From Sphingomonas sp. TREG-RG-20F-R18-01 (lineage in GTDB: Bacteria; Pseudomonadota; Alphaproteobacteria; Sphingomonadales; Sphingomonadaceae): a stretch of DNA of 64,000 nt. The translations under genes and the position numbers were made by a program. Of this stretch, positions 1 through 9,408 are shown piece by piece (positions within the stretch are counted from its first letter, which is position 1; each line of letters begins with the position of its first letter). The notes under the pieces are model-generated. The model saw only the letters and a list, made by a program, of their open reading frames with translations, was not told the origin of the DNA and searched no databases. The stretch is from NCBI RefSeq assembly GCF_022662475.1, contig NZ_JAKNQQ010000002.1, forward strand, positions 186,001-250,000, read 5' to 3'.

Positions 1-879
1 CAGCACTTCGAGCTGCGGGAGCGCCCAGTCGGTGAAGTAGCGGACGCTGTTCTGCTTGGGTTCGGGTGCGAGCTTGACGTCCTTCGGATTCGCTTCCGCT
101 GCCTGCTCCGCCGTGATCGCGCCGGTTTCCTGCATCAATCGGATCACCACGCCGGCCCGACCCACCGCGGCCTCCGCGTCGGCGGTGGGCGAATAGACCG
201 ACGGGGCCTTGACCAGGCCCGCGATGATCGCGGCTTCGGACAGGCTCAGATGGTCCGCGCCGTGGCCGAAGAACCGGCGCGAGGCTGCATCGATGCCGTA
301 GGCCCCGCCGCCGAAATACACCTTGTTGAGATAGAGTTCGAGGATCTGGTCCTTGGTGAACTTGCGTTCGAGCGCGAGGGCCAGGATCGCTTCGCGGCCC
401 TTACGACCGAACGTATATTTGTTCGACAGGAAGATCGTCCGCGCGACCTGCTGCGTGATCGTGGACGCACCCTGCAGGCGACGACCCTTGCCGCGATTGT
501 CGATCGCCAGGCGGACCGAGCGTGCCATACCGATCGGGTCGACGCCGAAGTGCGACCGGTAACGGCGATCCTCGACCGACACCATCGCCTCGCGCATCAC
601 CATCGGGATCTTGTCGTAGGACAGCCATTCGCCATAGCTCGGCCCGAGCGACACGATCACCGTGCCGTCGGCGGCATGGACGCGGATCATCTGGCCATTG
701 GGAGACGATTTCAGCTCGTCATAGCTCGGCAACTGGCCTTCCGAGACATAGACCGTGATGGCCAGGACCGCGAAGGCCAACATCACCAATCCCGCCACCA
801 GCTGCAGTGCAAGCACCAGCCGACGCCGCCACAGGGGCGCGCGCACGGAGCGGGGGGAAGAAGCGGGAGAGCGGGCCAT
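1..879 (-). CDS. Penicillin-binding protein 1A, N-terminal part (cut by window edge)
   Basis: Bifunctional peptidoglycan synthase; only the first 293 residues are in the window. An N-terminal cytoplasmic stretch is followed by one membrane segment (about residues 21-45) and then a glycosyltransferase-51 domain. The catalytic motif EDRRYRSHFG (Glu103) and the second motif QGASTITQQ (136-144) are intact, followed by RKGREAILALALERK and the ILELYLN segment. The transpeptidase domain lies off the left edge. The start is the first ATG before the basic and membrane segment. It reads in the same direction as msrB and the polyketide operon, but an 86-bp gap separates it from msrB. Class A PBP assignment is secure; 1A rather than another class A PBP is from motif similarity. 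Confidence 0.93.
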   Translation of the reverse strand, partial: MARSPASSPRSVRAPLWRRRLVLALQLVAGLVMLAFAVLAITVYVSEGQLPSYDELKSSPNGQMIRVHAADGTVIVSLGPSYGEWLSYDKIPMVMREAMVSVEDRRYRSHFGVDPIGMARSVRLAIDNRGKGRRLQGASTITQQVARTIFLSNKYTFGRKGREAILALALERKFTKDQILELYLNKVYFGGGAYGIDAASRRFFGHGADHLSLSEAAIIAGLVKAPSVYSPTADAEAAVGRAGVVIRLMQETGAITAEQAAEANPKDVKLAPEPKQNSVRYFTDWALPQLEVL

Positions 880-965
880 GCGCGGTTGTCAGCGTTAGGG
901 CTTGCCGGACGATCCGACAAGCCATGCCTTGGCAATCCCTGCCGCGGCGACGCTTGCCGAATCGA

Positions 966-1388
966 TCAGCCGCGCGCCTCTTCGCCGTTGGCAGCGCCGC
1001 GCGCCCTGAACTCGAGACTCAGCGAATTCATGCAGTAGCGCAGGCCGGTCGGTGGCGGACCATCGGGGAACACATGGCCGAGATGACCATCACACCGGGC
1101 ACAGCGCGCTTCGGTCCGCGTCATGCCGTGGCTCGTGTCGCTGTGGTCGGTAACATTCTCGGGATCGATCGGCTGGGTGAAGCTTGGCCAGCCCGAGCCC
1201 GAGTCGTATTTGTCGGCCGAGTCGAACAGCGGCAGCGCGCAACCGCCGCAGCGATACACGCCATCGGCTTTGTTGTTGTTATACCGGCCGGAAAACGCCC
1301 GTTCCGTTCCGGCTTCGCGCAGCACGTGATAGGCTTCGGGGCTCAATTTCTTGCGCCACTCGGTTTCGGACAGGGTGATATGCTCCAT
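966..1388 (-). CDS. msrB: Peptide-methionine (R)-S-oxide reductase
   Basis: Thioredoxin-dependent repair enzyme that reduces methionine-R-sulfoxide in proteins. The 140-residue product is the usual size for a single-domain MsrB. The catalytic Cys119 sits in RYCMNS, and the structural zinc is held by two CxxC pairs, Cys47/Cys50 and Cys96/Cys99. No signal peptide is seen, so it should be cytoplasmic. A longer reading frame to 1466 exists, but it would run into the preceding flavoprotein gene, whereas the ATG at 1388 lies 4 bases after that gene's stop. It therefore looks like the last gene of the polyketide operon, although its function is general oxidative repair. Confidence 0.95.
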   Translation of the reverse strand: MEHITLSETEWRKKLSPEAYHVLREAGTERAFSGRYNNNKADGVYRCGGCALPLFDSADKYDSGSGWPSFTQPIDPENVTDHSDTSHGMTRTEARCARCDGHLGHVFPDGPPPTGLRYCMNSLSLEFRARGAANGEEARG

Positions 1389-1392
1389 GGAC

Positions 1393-2523
1393 TCAGTTTT
1401 CCTGTTGGCGTGCGGCGTGGTCAAGCGGCGAATGGCCGATACGAGTGGCGCGTGCGATGATATCAATCAGTCCGGGGACGTGGCCGACCAGCGGAAGCAA
1501 GGCTTTGCCGAGCCACGGCCGTTCGGCCGCGTCGCGCACCAGTCCCGCCAGCCGGATCGGCCGGGCAGTGGCAGCAGCGAAATCACGCTGGAAGCGCGGT
1601 GCCGCCGCCGCACCTCTTGCGATATAGGCATGGCCTGCCCGGATGCCACTGGCGATCGCGATTCCCATCCCCTCCCCAGCCAGCGATGGAATGACGCCCG
1701 CCTGATCACCGAGGCGAAACACCGCGTCGGTCGTCTGCAACGCGCGCCAGCCATAGGGCACGTTGGCGATCGCATCGATCGGCTCCCCCCCGGTTCGATA
1801 GGCTAGCCGGTCGCCAAGCGCAGGATGGTCCCGACCCAGCGTGTCGAGCAAAGCAGCGGGTGAGCCCGCGGCCAGCATCTTCGAGCGGTGGACCGCCATG
1901 CACAGGTTGGCGCTTCCGTCTTCCTGCAGCACGATGCCGACATAGCCGCGGTCGAACAGATGGAGTTCGATCGCGTCGCCGATCAGGCGGGTGAGACCGG
2001 GTGCAGCGGCAAGGCGGACGCGCAGACCTAGCACAGGGTCCTCCCCGCGGGCTTCGGCTGGTCGCGCCGCGCCGCGGACATCGTGCTTCCCGCTTGCCAG
2101 GAACAGCGTGTCGCCGGCCAGTTCCGCACCATCGTCGATCAGCGCGGTGCTGCCGACGAGGCTGCGGACCGTCACGCCGCGCTCGACGGCCGCGCCCATG
2201 GCGATGGCTTGCTGCATGAGGACGGTATCCAGAAGCCGCCGGGAAACGCCGTGCGCAGGGCGGGGCAAGGGCGTGTCGATGCGCCGGTGGCCCAGGAAGA
2301 TGCGGTTCCGAACGACCCTTGCCGGGCCCAGGGCGCCGGGCGCGATCCCGATCCGGGCAAGCGATTCGAGCGTGCGCCAGCTGAGGAAGCCGCCGCAGAT
2401 CGCGTCTCCGGTCTCCCGACTACGCTCGACGAGCAGATGTGGTGCGCCCGCACGCGCAAGCACGATCGCGGCGCTGGCGCCCGCGGGGCCGCCGCCGACG
2501 ATCAGCGCAGCTGTTCGACGCAT
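1393..2523 (-). CDS. FAD-dependent oxidoreductase of the type III PKS operon
   Basis: Flavoprotein monooxygenase or reductase of the geranylgeranyl-reductase/PHBH-like superfamily, 376 residues. The dinucleotide-binding motif [10 protein letters not shown] is at residues 10-19, and a second FAD-contact region ([19 protein letters not shown]) lies near residue 270. It overlaps the methyltransferase gene upstream by 22 bp, so the two are translationally linked. In actinobacterial phenolic-lipid operons of the SrsABC kind a flavoprotein hydroxylase acts on the resorcinol made by the synthase; the same role is inferred here from gene order only. The start at 2523 is the ATG just before the Rossmann motif; an in-frame start at 2589 is possible. 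Confidence 0.82.
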   Translation of the reverse strand: MRRTAALIVGGGPAGASAAIVLARAGAPHLLVERSRETGDAICGGFLSWRTLESLARIGIAPGALGPARVVRNRIFLGHRRIDTPLPRPAHGVSRRLLDTVLMQQAIAMGAAVERGVTVRSLVGSTALIDDGAELAGDTLFLASGKHDVRGAARPAEARGEDPVLGLRVRLAAAPGLTRLIGDAIELHLFDRGYVGIVLQEDGSANLCMAVHRSKMLAAGSPAALLDTLGRDHPALGDRLAYRTGGEPIDAIANVPYGWRALQTTDAVFRLGDQAGVIPSLAGEGMGIAIASGIRAGHAYIARGAAAAPRFQRDFAAATARPIRLAGLVRDAAERPWLGKALLPLVGHVPGLIDIIARATRIGHSPLDHAARQQEN

Positions 2524-3188
2524 AACCGGTACGGAAAAACGCAATAGACGCGCGCGGCAACACCGGCCTCGGCAAGGATCGGGGGCCATTCACCGGGGCG
2601 GTAGGAGCGTGCGACCGACAAGGTGCCGTCATGGCGGACGATCGGATGCCAGCGCGCCAGCGTCGCCAGAATCGGAAAGCCGACATGCGCGACGCCGTGA
2701 CGGTGCAGATCGTTGATCAACCAGCCTCGCGCGCTTTCCCGGTCCATGAACCGCAGGAAGGCGATCAACTGGGCATGGGTCATGTGGTGCGCGACGAGGC
2801 TGCTGACCACGAAGTCCCAACCGGCCCCCGCGTGGTCCGCATAATCGCCGGTGACGTAGCGGATCGGCAGTTCGCCCGGGGTGTGCCCGGTTGCCGCAAG
2901 CGCGCTGCGCGGGTTGAGGTCCACCCCGACGAGGTCCGCCACCAAGCCACGCCGTTCAGCCCACCGCGCGATCCGGCGAAGCATGTCGCCATCGCCAAAC
3001 CCTACGTCGAGCAGCTTGAACCGGGACATGCCGGCGGTCGCGCGCGCGAGGAAATCGAGCGTCGGGCGGGGTGCCATCGTCACGACGTTGACCTTGGCGA
3101 GATCCCCCACGACCGCGGCATAGATTTCGGCCGACAGATCGTCCGCGTCCATCAACTCTTCGGCGATGGCGCGTTGTCGGAGCGTCAT
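2502..3188 (-). CDS. Class I SAM-dependent methyltransferase of the type III PKS operon
   Basis: A 228-residue Rossmann-fold methyltransferase. SAM-binding motif I (LLDVGFGDGD) is at residues 59-68, an acidic ribose-binding residue follows in LVGVDLN, and VSSLVAHHM occupies the motif IV region. The start codon overlaps the polyketide synthase stop (ATGA), and its 3' end overlaps the flavoprotein by 22 bp, so it is the middle gene of a coupled three-gene unit. Likely role, by analogy with SrsB-type enzymes: methylation of the aromatic polyketide product. Whether it acts on oxygen or carbon cannot be told from sequence. Confidence 0.85.
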   Translation of the reverse strand: MTLRQRAIAEELMDADDLSAEIYAAVVGDLAKVNVVTMAPRPTLDFLARATAGMSRFKLLDVGFGDGDMLRRIARWAERRGLVADLVGVDLNPRSALAATGHTPGELPIRYVTGDYADHAGAGWDFVVSSLVAHHMTHAQLIAFLRFMDRESARGWLINDLHRHGVAHVGFPILATLARWHPIVRHDGTLSVARSYRPGEWPPILAEAGVAARVYCVFPYRLCVEQLR

Positions 3189-4258
3189 CGGGCGCTCCGG
3201 AAACCGAAGCCTTCGGCTGCAAGGCCGGGCCCGAAGGCGAGCGCAACACCATTTTCGATCCGCGGACCTGCGAGCAACCGCGCCAGCACGAACATCAGCG
3301 TCGCCGACGACATGTTGCCGACATCGGCCAAGACGCCCCGCGACGTGGCCAGCGCGTCATGCGGCAGGTGCAGGGCGGTTTCGACCGCGTCGAGGATCGA
3401 CCGCCCACCGGCATGGACGGCCCAGCCGTCGATGTCCTGCGGGTCGCGCCCTCCCGTCGCCGCAGCGGCAAAGACCGGATCCGCAAGTCCGGCCGCGATC
3501 CGGCCCGGAACTTCGCCCGAAAGGTGCATCGCGAAACCCTGGTCGGTGATGTCCCAGCGAATCAGTTCGGCGGAATCCGGCAAGGTGGTCGCAAACGGCG
3601 CGTCCAGCGCAAAGCCTAGCGGGTCAGCGCAGACGAGTGCGGCGGCGGCGCCATCGCCGAACTGCAGCATCGCCAGCAAAGGCTCCAGCGCCGGCGTATC
3701 CTGCAGATGAAGGGTCGACAGTTCCACACATACGACCAGAACCCGCGCGGCGGGATCGGACCGGACGATATGCCGGGCACTGCGCAGCGCCGCGACCGCC
3801 GCATAACAGCCCATGAACCCCACCAGCAGCCGCTCGACCGTCGGGGCCAGCCCGAGCCGTGCGGCAATGATCTGATCGATGCCGGGCGCGACGAACCCCG
3901 TGCAGCTCGCCACGACCAGATGCGAGATGTGGTCGAGGGCCACCTTTTCCCCGAGCGCCGAGATCGCCGCGAGCGAGAGTGCGGGCGCGGCTTCGGCATA
4001 GAGCTTCATGCGTTCCGCGGTTCCCGGCAGGACCGCGCGCGCATAGAATCCCCCCGCATCGACCGGTGATCCGCCGTCGTCACCGACCGGGAGGATCGAC
4101 CAGCGATGGTTGATCGCGGCGCGCGACGCCATGCGATCGAACACCCTCGTGCTGCGGGGATCGGGCAGGCGCGCGCGCGCCCACGCGATGAAAGCGGCGT
4201 GGATGTCGTGTCCCGGGACGGCGGTGCCGATCCCGGTGATGTGAGCGGTGGTAAGCAA
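3185..4258 (-). CDS. Type III polyketide synthase (chalcone/stilbene synthase family)
   Basis: Homodimeric ketosynthase that condenses an acyl-CoA starter with malonyl-CoA units, usually giving alkylresorcinols or alkylpyrones in bacteria. At 357 residues it is full length. The catalytic triad is visible: Cys151 (GFMGCYAA), His282 (WAVHAGGRS) and Asn315 (GNMSSAT). The N-terminal ITGIGTAVPG is typical. The start is TTG at 4258: an in-frame stop lies four codons upstream and no ATG precedes the conserved N-terminus. It is first in the coupled synthase-methyltransferase-flavoprotein operon, 159 bp downstream of a two-component pair on the same strand. Starter unit and product are unknown. Confidence 0.92.
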   Translation of the reverse strand: MLTTAHITGIGTAVPGHDIHAAFIAWARARLPDPRSTRVFDRMASRAAINHRWSILPVGDDGGSPVDAGGFYARAVLPGTAERMKLYAEAAPALSLAAISALGEKVALDHISHLVVASCTGFVAPGIDQIIAARLGLAPTVERLLVGFMGCYAAVAALRSARHIVRSDPAARVLVVCVELSTLHLQDTPALEPLLAMLQFGDGAAAALVCADPLGFALDAPFATTLPDSAELIRWDITDQGFAMHLSGEVPGRIAAGLADPVFAAAATGGRDPQDIDGWAVHAGGRSILDAVETALHLPHDALATSRGVLADVGNMSSATLMFVLARLLAGPRIENGVALAFGPGLAAEGFGFRSAR

Positions 4259-4417
4259 TGCACGCTTTCAATCGGCGGAGAGTGGGGTTCCCGACCGCTG
4301 AGACAACGCTAGCCCGCGCGTTCGGATCCGGGAAGCCCCGAACGGATGCCCCAAGCCGCGACGTGCGGGCCGTTCCCGGCCACCACGGGCGCGGAAAACC
4401 GCGACCGGGGGTACGGG

Positions 4418-5770
4418 TTACAGTTTCCCAACCTGCGCGTACCCGCCGCCGCTGTGCGATCGCGGCAACGCCAAAGTCACGCCCAGACCGACCGTTCCCC
4501 GGGCGATCGCGATGGTTCCCCCATGCGCCGCGGTGATCGCCGCCACGAGGCTCAACCCCAGGCCGTTGCCCGCCTTGGTCCGGCTGGCCTCGGTTCGTGC
4601 GAAGCGCTGGAGGATACGCTCGTGGTCCGCCGCCGGGACACCGGGCCCATCGTCGACCACGGTCACCTGCGCGACGGTGCCGATGCCGGCGAGGATCAGC
4701 CGCGCGGCGGTGCCTTGGCCGGTGTGGACCCGAACATTGTCGAGCAGGTTGCCGATCGCCTGCGCCAGGAGTTCGCGATGCCCAAGCACGCAGATCCCCG
4801 GCTCGATCGACCAGCTCAGCGCATGATCGCTGTCCGCCATCGCGGGAGCGTAGCTTTCGGCCACGTCGGTCGCGAGCAGGGACAGGTCGACGGGCGCGAA
4901 ACTCTGCACCAGCGCCCCCCCTTCCACTTCCGAGATGCGCAGAATGGCGGTGAACAACGCCAGCAGGGCGTCGCCCTGCTCGATCGCCTTCTCGGCGGCA
5001 CCCTCGACGGTCCCGACCTGTTCGAGCCGGTTGCGCAACCGCAGCAGCGGCGTGCGCAGATCATGCGCCACGTCGCTCGACACCTGGCGGAGGTTCTCCA
5101 TGAGATGCGCGATCCGGTCGAGCATGGTGTTGAGCGCGTGCCCGACCTGGTCGAATTCGTCATCCGCGGCGCCGATCGGCACCCGCTGCGCGAGATCGCC
5201 TGCCACCACCGCGCGCGCGGTCCGGCTGATCGCGCCCAATCGGCGACGAAGGTAGCTGCCGAGCAGCAGGGCGCCGCACAGCCCGACCAATAGCACGGCC
5301 ACGAACGCGACGCTGAACAGTTCGAGGATCGTGGCGTCGATCACTTCGATCGTCTCGGAATCGGCCGCGACCACGATACGGCTGCCATCGTCCCGCGCGA
5401 CCGCCAGGGCATGGGCGGAGTCCTCCCCCTCGGCGGGATCCCGAAAGACGATCGTGCTCCAGCCGAGCGGCGGGCGTGACGTCACCATCGATCCGGCGAT
5501 GCGGCGTCCCGCCCGGTCGAACACCGCGAACCCGAGCGCCTCGGTCGACGCGCTGGCTTCGCGCTCGCTGACTTCGCGGCGAAGCGCGGCAAGATCGGGC
5601 TGGCTCTTCAGCGCAACGATCGCTTCCTGGATGGCGGAATCGCGTTGCGTGCGAAATGCCGAGTCCGCCGCCAAATAGACGGCACCGCCGAGCAGCAGGA
5701 TCGCCAGCGCGAAGGCGGCGGAACAGGTGAAGGCGATCCGGTAAGCCGCGCTGGCGCGCACGCTAGCCAT
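4418..5770 (-). CDS. Sensor histidine kinase (HAMP-HisKA-HATPase)
   Basis: Membrane sensor kinase of 450 residues. There are two membrane segments (about 11-35 and 151-172) bounding a roughly 115-residue periplasmic domain, then a HAMP linker, a HisKA domain with His236 in VAHDLRTP, and an ATPase domain with N box (LLDNVRVH), G1 box (DDGPGVP) and G2 box (GNGLGLS). Its start overlaps the regulator's stop by 8 bp, so the two are co-expressed. It lies just upstream of the polyketide operon on the same strand, which makes control of that operon a reasonable guess but not a demonstrated link. The periplasmic domain shows no recognisable ligand fold. Confidence 0.92.
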   Translation of the reverse strand: MASVRASAAYRIAFTCSAAFALAILLLGGAVYLAADSAFRTQRDSAIQEAIVALKSQPDLAALRREVSEREASASTEALGFAVFDRAGRRIAGSMVTSRPPLGWSTIVFRDPAEGEDSAHALAVARDDGSRIVVAADSETIEVIDATILELFSVAFVAVLLVGLCGALLLGSYLRRRLGAISRTARAVVAGDLAQRVPIGAADDEFDQVGHALNTMLDRIAHLMENLRQVSSDVAHDLRTPLLRLRNRLEQVGTVEGAAEKAIEQGDALLALFTAILRISEVEGGALVQSFAPVDLSLLATDVAESYAPAMADSDHALSWSIEPGICVLGHRELLAQAIGNLLDNVRVHTGQGTAARLILAGIGTVAQVTVVDDGPGVPAADHERILQRFARTEASRTKAGNGLGLSLVAAITAAHGGTIAIARGTVGLGVTLALPRSHSGGGYAQVGKL

Positions 5771-6440
5771 GGCTTCGGATCCGATAGCCGGCCCCGCGGA
5801 TGGTTTCGATCGGATCGTCCTCGAAGCCTTCGCGCAATTTGGTGCGAAGCCGGCTCAAATGGCTTTCGACGATGTTGGTCTGGGGATCGAAATGGAAGCC
5901 CCACACCAGCTCGAGGAACATCGTGCGCGTGACGACCGTGTCGACATGCCGCATCAATTGCTCGAGCAAGGCGAACTCGCGCGGTTGCAGATGCACCACG
6001 CGCCCGGCGCGCGTCACGTCGCGCCGCAACAGGTCGATGACGATGTCGCCTACCTCCAGCCGGGTCGGTACCGCGTCGCCCGGGGCGCGCCGCGCCAGCG
6101 CGTTGAGCCGCGCGGCAAGCTCGGCCAGCGCGAACGGCTTGACCAGATAATCGTCCGCACCGGCGTCCAGCCCCTCGACCCGATCCGCGATCCCGCCCTT
6201 TGCGGTGAGCACCAGCACCGGAGCCCTGCCCCCCGCCGCGCGGATCCGCCGCAGCACTTCCAGTCCTTCGACCTCGGGCAGCATCCGGTCGAGCACGATC
6301 GCGTCGAAAGGATCCTCGGTCGCGCGCCGTGCGGCCGCCGAACCATCGCCGACGCACGTCACGACATGTCCGAGCCCCGCGAGCCCTTGCGCGATGAAGT
6401 CCGCAACCTCCTGGTCGTCTTCGGCAAGCAGGATACGCAT
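5763..6440 (-). CDS. OmpR-family response regulator
   Basis: Transcription factor of 225 residues. A receiver domain (1-115) has the acidic pair Asp8/Asp9, phospho-acceptor Asp51 (VLDRMLP) and Lys100 (LVKPF). A winged-helix DNA-binding domain (about 130-222) ends in the typical IRGAGYRI. It resembles the QseB/TctD/CopR branch. It is first in the regulator-kinase pair, overlapping the kinase by 8 bp. Its target is unknown; the polyketide operon downstream and the 11-bp direct repeats reported elsewhere in the window are candidates, since OmpR-type dimers bind direct repeats one helical turn apart. Confidence 0.94.
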   Translation of the reverse strand: MRILLAEDDQEVADFIAQGLAGLGHVVTCVGDGSAAARRATEDPFDAIVLDRMLPEVEGLEVLRRIRAAGGRAPVLVLTAKGGIADRVEGLDAGADDYLVKPFALAELAARLNALARRAPGDAVPTRLEVGDIVIDLLRRDVTRAGRVVHLQPREFALLEQLMRHVDTVVTRTMFLELVWGFHFDPQTNIVESHLSRLRTKLREGFEDDPIETIRGAGYRIRSHG

Positions 6441-6746
6441 AGGCCGTCTTCAGTCTTTCGCAGTTGATGCCGCGCGCCGGAATCGTGTCACCGATAGCGC
6501 CGCGCTGGCCCGAAACGAAGCCCTTGTGGCGATGCCCCGAAACGGGCGCCGCCCCGCGGCTGCGAGCGCCGGTAGCGGGTCTGGGTGCCGGATACAGCGC
6601 CGACGGCGATTACAAAGTGCCAACCTTGTGGTGCGGGCGGTCCCGGCGCGCCTGCGCGACGGAGACCAACCGTGGCTTCGTCCGTTGCGTCAGCTTGGAC
6701 GCGACCCGTACCGGGTTGGCGGTGCCCCGGAAACGAGCGTGTGATC
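6441..6746. other. 306-bp divergent intergenic region
   Basis: This gap separates the minus-strand regulator-kinase pair from the plus-strand PAP2 gene and must hold promoters for both. I see no convincing sigma-70 box, tRNA or other RNA. Two short related segments (around 6499-6511 and 6534-6547, both containing CCCGAAACG) are the only repeated feature. Apparent reading frames through it lack coding character. Confidence 0.5.
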
Positions 6747-7454
6747 ATGGTAATGCTGCGAGCCCTGCAATCCCTGCAACGACGCCCCGACCGGGCGCTG
6801 TTGCTTGCCTTCGGGATCGCGGCGGCCTTGCTCCTGCTCGTCCTGCACCTCGCCTCCGAAGTCGGGGCCGGCGACACCAACGCCTTCGACGCCATGATCC
6901 TGCGCGCGATCCGGAACGCGGCGGATCGCCCGGGGGCGGGTTTCCACGCGCTGTACAAGGCGATGCTCGACTTTACTGCGCTTGGCGACGTGACCACGCT
7001 GACGCTCGTCGTGGCACTGGTCGCCGGGGCCTTGCTGATCGCACGCAAGGCCGCGATGGCCGGGTTCCTGATCGCCGCGTCGCTGCTTGGCACCTTTGCG
7101 GTGGAGACCCTCAAATCGGTGTTCGACCGGCCGAGGCCGAACGTCGTCGCGCATTGGGCGACCTTCTCGAACACCAGCTTCCCGAGCGGTCATGCCGCCG
7201 ACTCGGCGATCGTCTATCTCACGCTCGCGGCGCTGGTCGCGCGCAGCGTCGAATCGTCGGGGTTGCGGGTGTACGTCCTGCTGGCGGCGATGGCGCTGAC
7301 GCTGCTGATCGGCCTGTCGCGGCTGTATCTGGGCGTGCACTGGCCGACGGACGTTCTGGCGGGCTGGATCCTCGGGGCGAGCTGGGCCTTTCTGGCGGCC
7401 ACGATCGCCTGGTGGCTCCAGGCGCGCAACACGCTCGAGCAACCGGGCGACTGA
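6747..7454 (+). CDS. PAP2-family membrane phosphatase
   Basis: Phosphatidic-acid-phosphatase type 2 protein of 235 residues. It dephosphorylates a lipid phosphate such as phosphatidate, PGP or undecaprenyl pyrophosphate; the exact substrate cannot be read from sequence. The three signature motifs are intact: K123-x6-RP (KSVFDRPRP), PSGH (146-149) and SRxYLGVHWPTD (191-202), giving the catalytic histidines 149 and 198. Five to six membrane segments are evident. GTG at 6741 and ATG at 6753 are alternative starts; a weak purine-rich site (GGAAACGAG, 6729-6737) favours 6747. It ends 58 bp before the convergent htpG. Confidence 0.9.
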   Translation: MVMLRALQSLQRRPDRALLLAFGIAAALLLLVLHLASEVGAGDTNAFDAMILRAIRNAADRPGAGFHALYKAMLDFTALGDVTTLTLVVALVAGALLIARKAAMAGFLIAASLLGTFAVETLKSVFDRPRPNVVAHWATFSNTSFPSGHAADSAIVYLTLAALVARSVESSGLRVYVLLAAMALTLLIGLSRLYLGVHWPTDVLAGWILGASWAFLAATIAWWLQARNTLEQPGD

Positions 7455-7466
7455 CCGCGCCCGACG

Positions 7467-7505
7467 GGCCGGGCGCTCGCGGACCTGCGCCGCAAGAGCC
7501 CGGCC
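7467..7505. terminator. Weak hairpin between convergent genes
   Basis: An inverted repeat GGCCGGGC/GCCCGGCC (7467-7474 and 7498-7505) with a 23-base loop lies between the convergent ends of the PAP2 gene and htpG. There is no T-run, so it would be at most a weak bidirectional terminator. Confidence 0.3.
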
Positions 7506-7512
7506 GGGCCGT

Positions 7513-9408
7513 TCACCCCAGCGCGCGGGTGAGGACGCGCGCGAGGCGGGCGGCGAAGGCGCGCGGGTCGAGCGGTTGCTCGCCGTCGGCGATCTGCGCC
7601 TCGTCGAACAGCAGATGCGCCGCATCCTCTCGTAGCGTCGTATCGCCTTCGCCGAGTGCGGCGAGCTTGACGATCAGCGCATGCTGCGGATTGACTTCGA
7701 GCACCGGCTTGGCCTTGGGCGGTGCCTGCCCCGCACTCGCCAGCATCCGTTCGAGCTGGCGATCCATGCCGCTTTCGGTCGCCACCAGGCACACCGCGCT
7801 TTCGGTCAGGCGATCCGACGCCCGTACGTCCGAAACCGAGTCGGCCAGCGTCGTCTTCACGAAGGCGAGGAAGTCGGACACCGCACCGCTCGCCTCGGCG
7901 GACGGCGGCGTGGTGCCCTCCAGCAGCGGGATCAGCGCGAGATCGGCACTGCCTTGCGTGACCGACCGGAACGGCTTGCCCTGATAGTCGATTCCCGCCG
8001 TCACCCAGAAATTGTCGATCGGGTCGGACAGCAGCAGCACTTCGACGCCGCGAGCGCGGAAGCCCTCGAGCTGGGGCGCGGTGGCGATCCGGTCGAGATC
8101 GGTCCCGGTCACATAATAGATCGCGGTCTGGTTCTCCTTCAGCCCCGCCGCATAGTCCGCAAGCGAGCGCCAGCCGCCGTCCGACGTGGTCGTGTGGAAG
8201 CGCGCGAGGTCGAGCAGCGCTTCGCGGCGTTCGAAATCCTCGTACAGCCCTTCCTTCAGGACCGGCCCGAACGTGTCCCAGATGCCGAGATAGGCCTCGG
8301 GCTCGGCGGTCGCGCGCTTTTCGAGCTCGGACAGGATCTTCGCGGTGACACCCTTCTTGATCGCGGCGAGCACCGGGCTTTGCTGGATCATCTCGCGCGA
8401 CATGTTGAGTGGCACGTCGGACGAGTCGACCAGCCCGCGCACGAAGCGCAGATAGCGCGGCAGCACCTCCGCCTCGTCGGTGATGAAGACGCGGTTGACG
8501 TACAGCTTGATCCGCCCGGCGCGATCGGGATCGAACAGGTCGAACGGCTTGGTCGACGGCACGAACGCCAGCACCGAATATTCGTGGCGCCCTTCCGCCC
8601 GGTAATGCAGCGTCAGCGCGGGATCGTCGAACTGGCCCGACACGCTGCGATAGAAATCGGTGTAATCGGCCTCGGTGATCGCCGACTTGGGCTTGGTCCA
8701 GAGCGCCGCGCCATCGGCGATCTCGACCGGCTCGGCATCGGGCTTCTCGCGCAGGAAGATCGGCACGGGGACATGCCCCGACTGCGCCTTGATCGTCCGT
8801 TCGACCGTGAAACGCTGCGCATAGTCCTGTGCGTCGTCGAGCAGGTGGAGCACGACGCGCGTCCCTCGCGACGGCGCTTCGGACGGCGCAATCGGTGCGA
8901 TCGTGTAGCTGCCCAGCCCGTCCGACGACCAGATCGATGCATCGTCCGCCCCGGCACGGCGTGACACCACGTCCACCGTCCTTGCGACCATGAACGCCGC
9001 GTAGAAGCCGACGCCGAACTGGCCGATCAGCTGCGGGTCGTCGCTGCCTTGCGCGTCGGCGAGCTTGTCCATGAAGCTCTTGGTGCCCGAGCGCGCGATC
9101 GTGCCGAGCGCATCGGTCATTTCAGCGGCGCTCATGCCGATGCCATTGTCCTCGATCGTCAGGCGGTGCGCATCGGGATCGAGCGTCACGGTGATCCGCG
9201 GGCTGGCATCGTCGCCGAGCAGCGCGGGGTCGGCGATCCCTTCGTAGCGCAGCTTCTCGCACGCGTCCGCCGCGTTCGAAACGAGTTCGCGCAGGAACAC
9301 GCTTTTGTCGGAATAGACCGAATGCACCATCATGTGCAGCAGCTTGGCGACGTCGGCCTCGAAGGCGTGGGTCTGGGGAGTGGTTTCCGGAGCGGTGGTG
9401 GTCGTCAT
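7513..9408 (-). CDS. htpG: Molecular chaperone HtpG (Hsp90)
   Basis: Dimeric cytosolic ATP-dependent chaperone. The 631-residue product has the N-terminal GHKL ATPase with the motifs ELVSNAADA, IEDNGIGM and GQFGVGFYAAF, then the middle domain (YVNRVFITD, LPRYLRFVRGLVDS, LNMSREM) and the C-terminal dimerisation domain. The start at 9408 gives the short threonine-rich leader before the conserved HAFEADVAKLL; an upstream in-frame start at 9501 would add an unconserved extension. It is monocistronic. I looked for a heat-shock (RpoH) promoter upstream and could not support one. Confidence 0.97.
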   Translation of the reverse strand: MTTTTAPETTPQTHAFEADVAKLLHMMVHSVYSDKSVFLRELVSNAADACEKLRYEGIADPALLGDDASPRITVTLDPDAHRLTIEDNGIGMSAAEMTDALGTIARSGTKSFMDKLADAQGSDDPQLIGQFGVGFYAAFMVARTVDVVSRRAGADDASIWSSDGLGSYTIAPIAPSEAPSRGTRVVLHLLDDAQDYAQRFTVERTIKAQSGHVPVPIFLREKPDAEPVEIADGAALWTKPKSAITEADYTDFYRSVSGQFDDPALTLHYRAEGRHEYSVLAFVPSTKPFDLFDPDRAGRIKLYVNRVFITDEAEVLPRYLRFVRGLVDSSDVPLNMSREMIQQSPVLAAIKKGVTAKILSELEKRATAEPEAYLGIWDTFGPVLKEGLYEDFERREALLDLARFHTTTSDGGWRSLADYAAGLKENQTAIYYVTGTDLDRIATAPQLEGFRARGVEVLLLSDPIDNFWVTAGIDYQGKPFRSVTQGSADLALIPLLEGTTPPSAEASGAVSDFLAFVKTTLADSVSDVRASDRLTESAVCLVATESGMDRQLERMLASAGQAPPKAKPVLEVNPQHALIVKLAALGEGDTTLREDAAHLLFDEAQIADGEQPLDPRAFAARLARVLTRALG

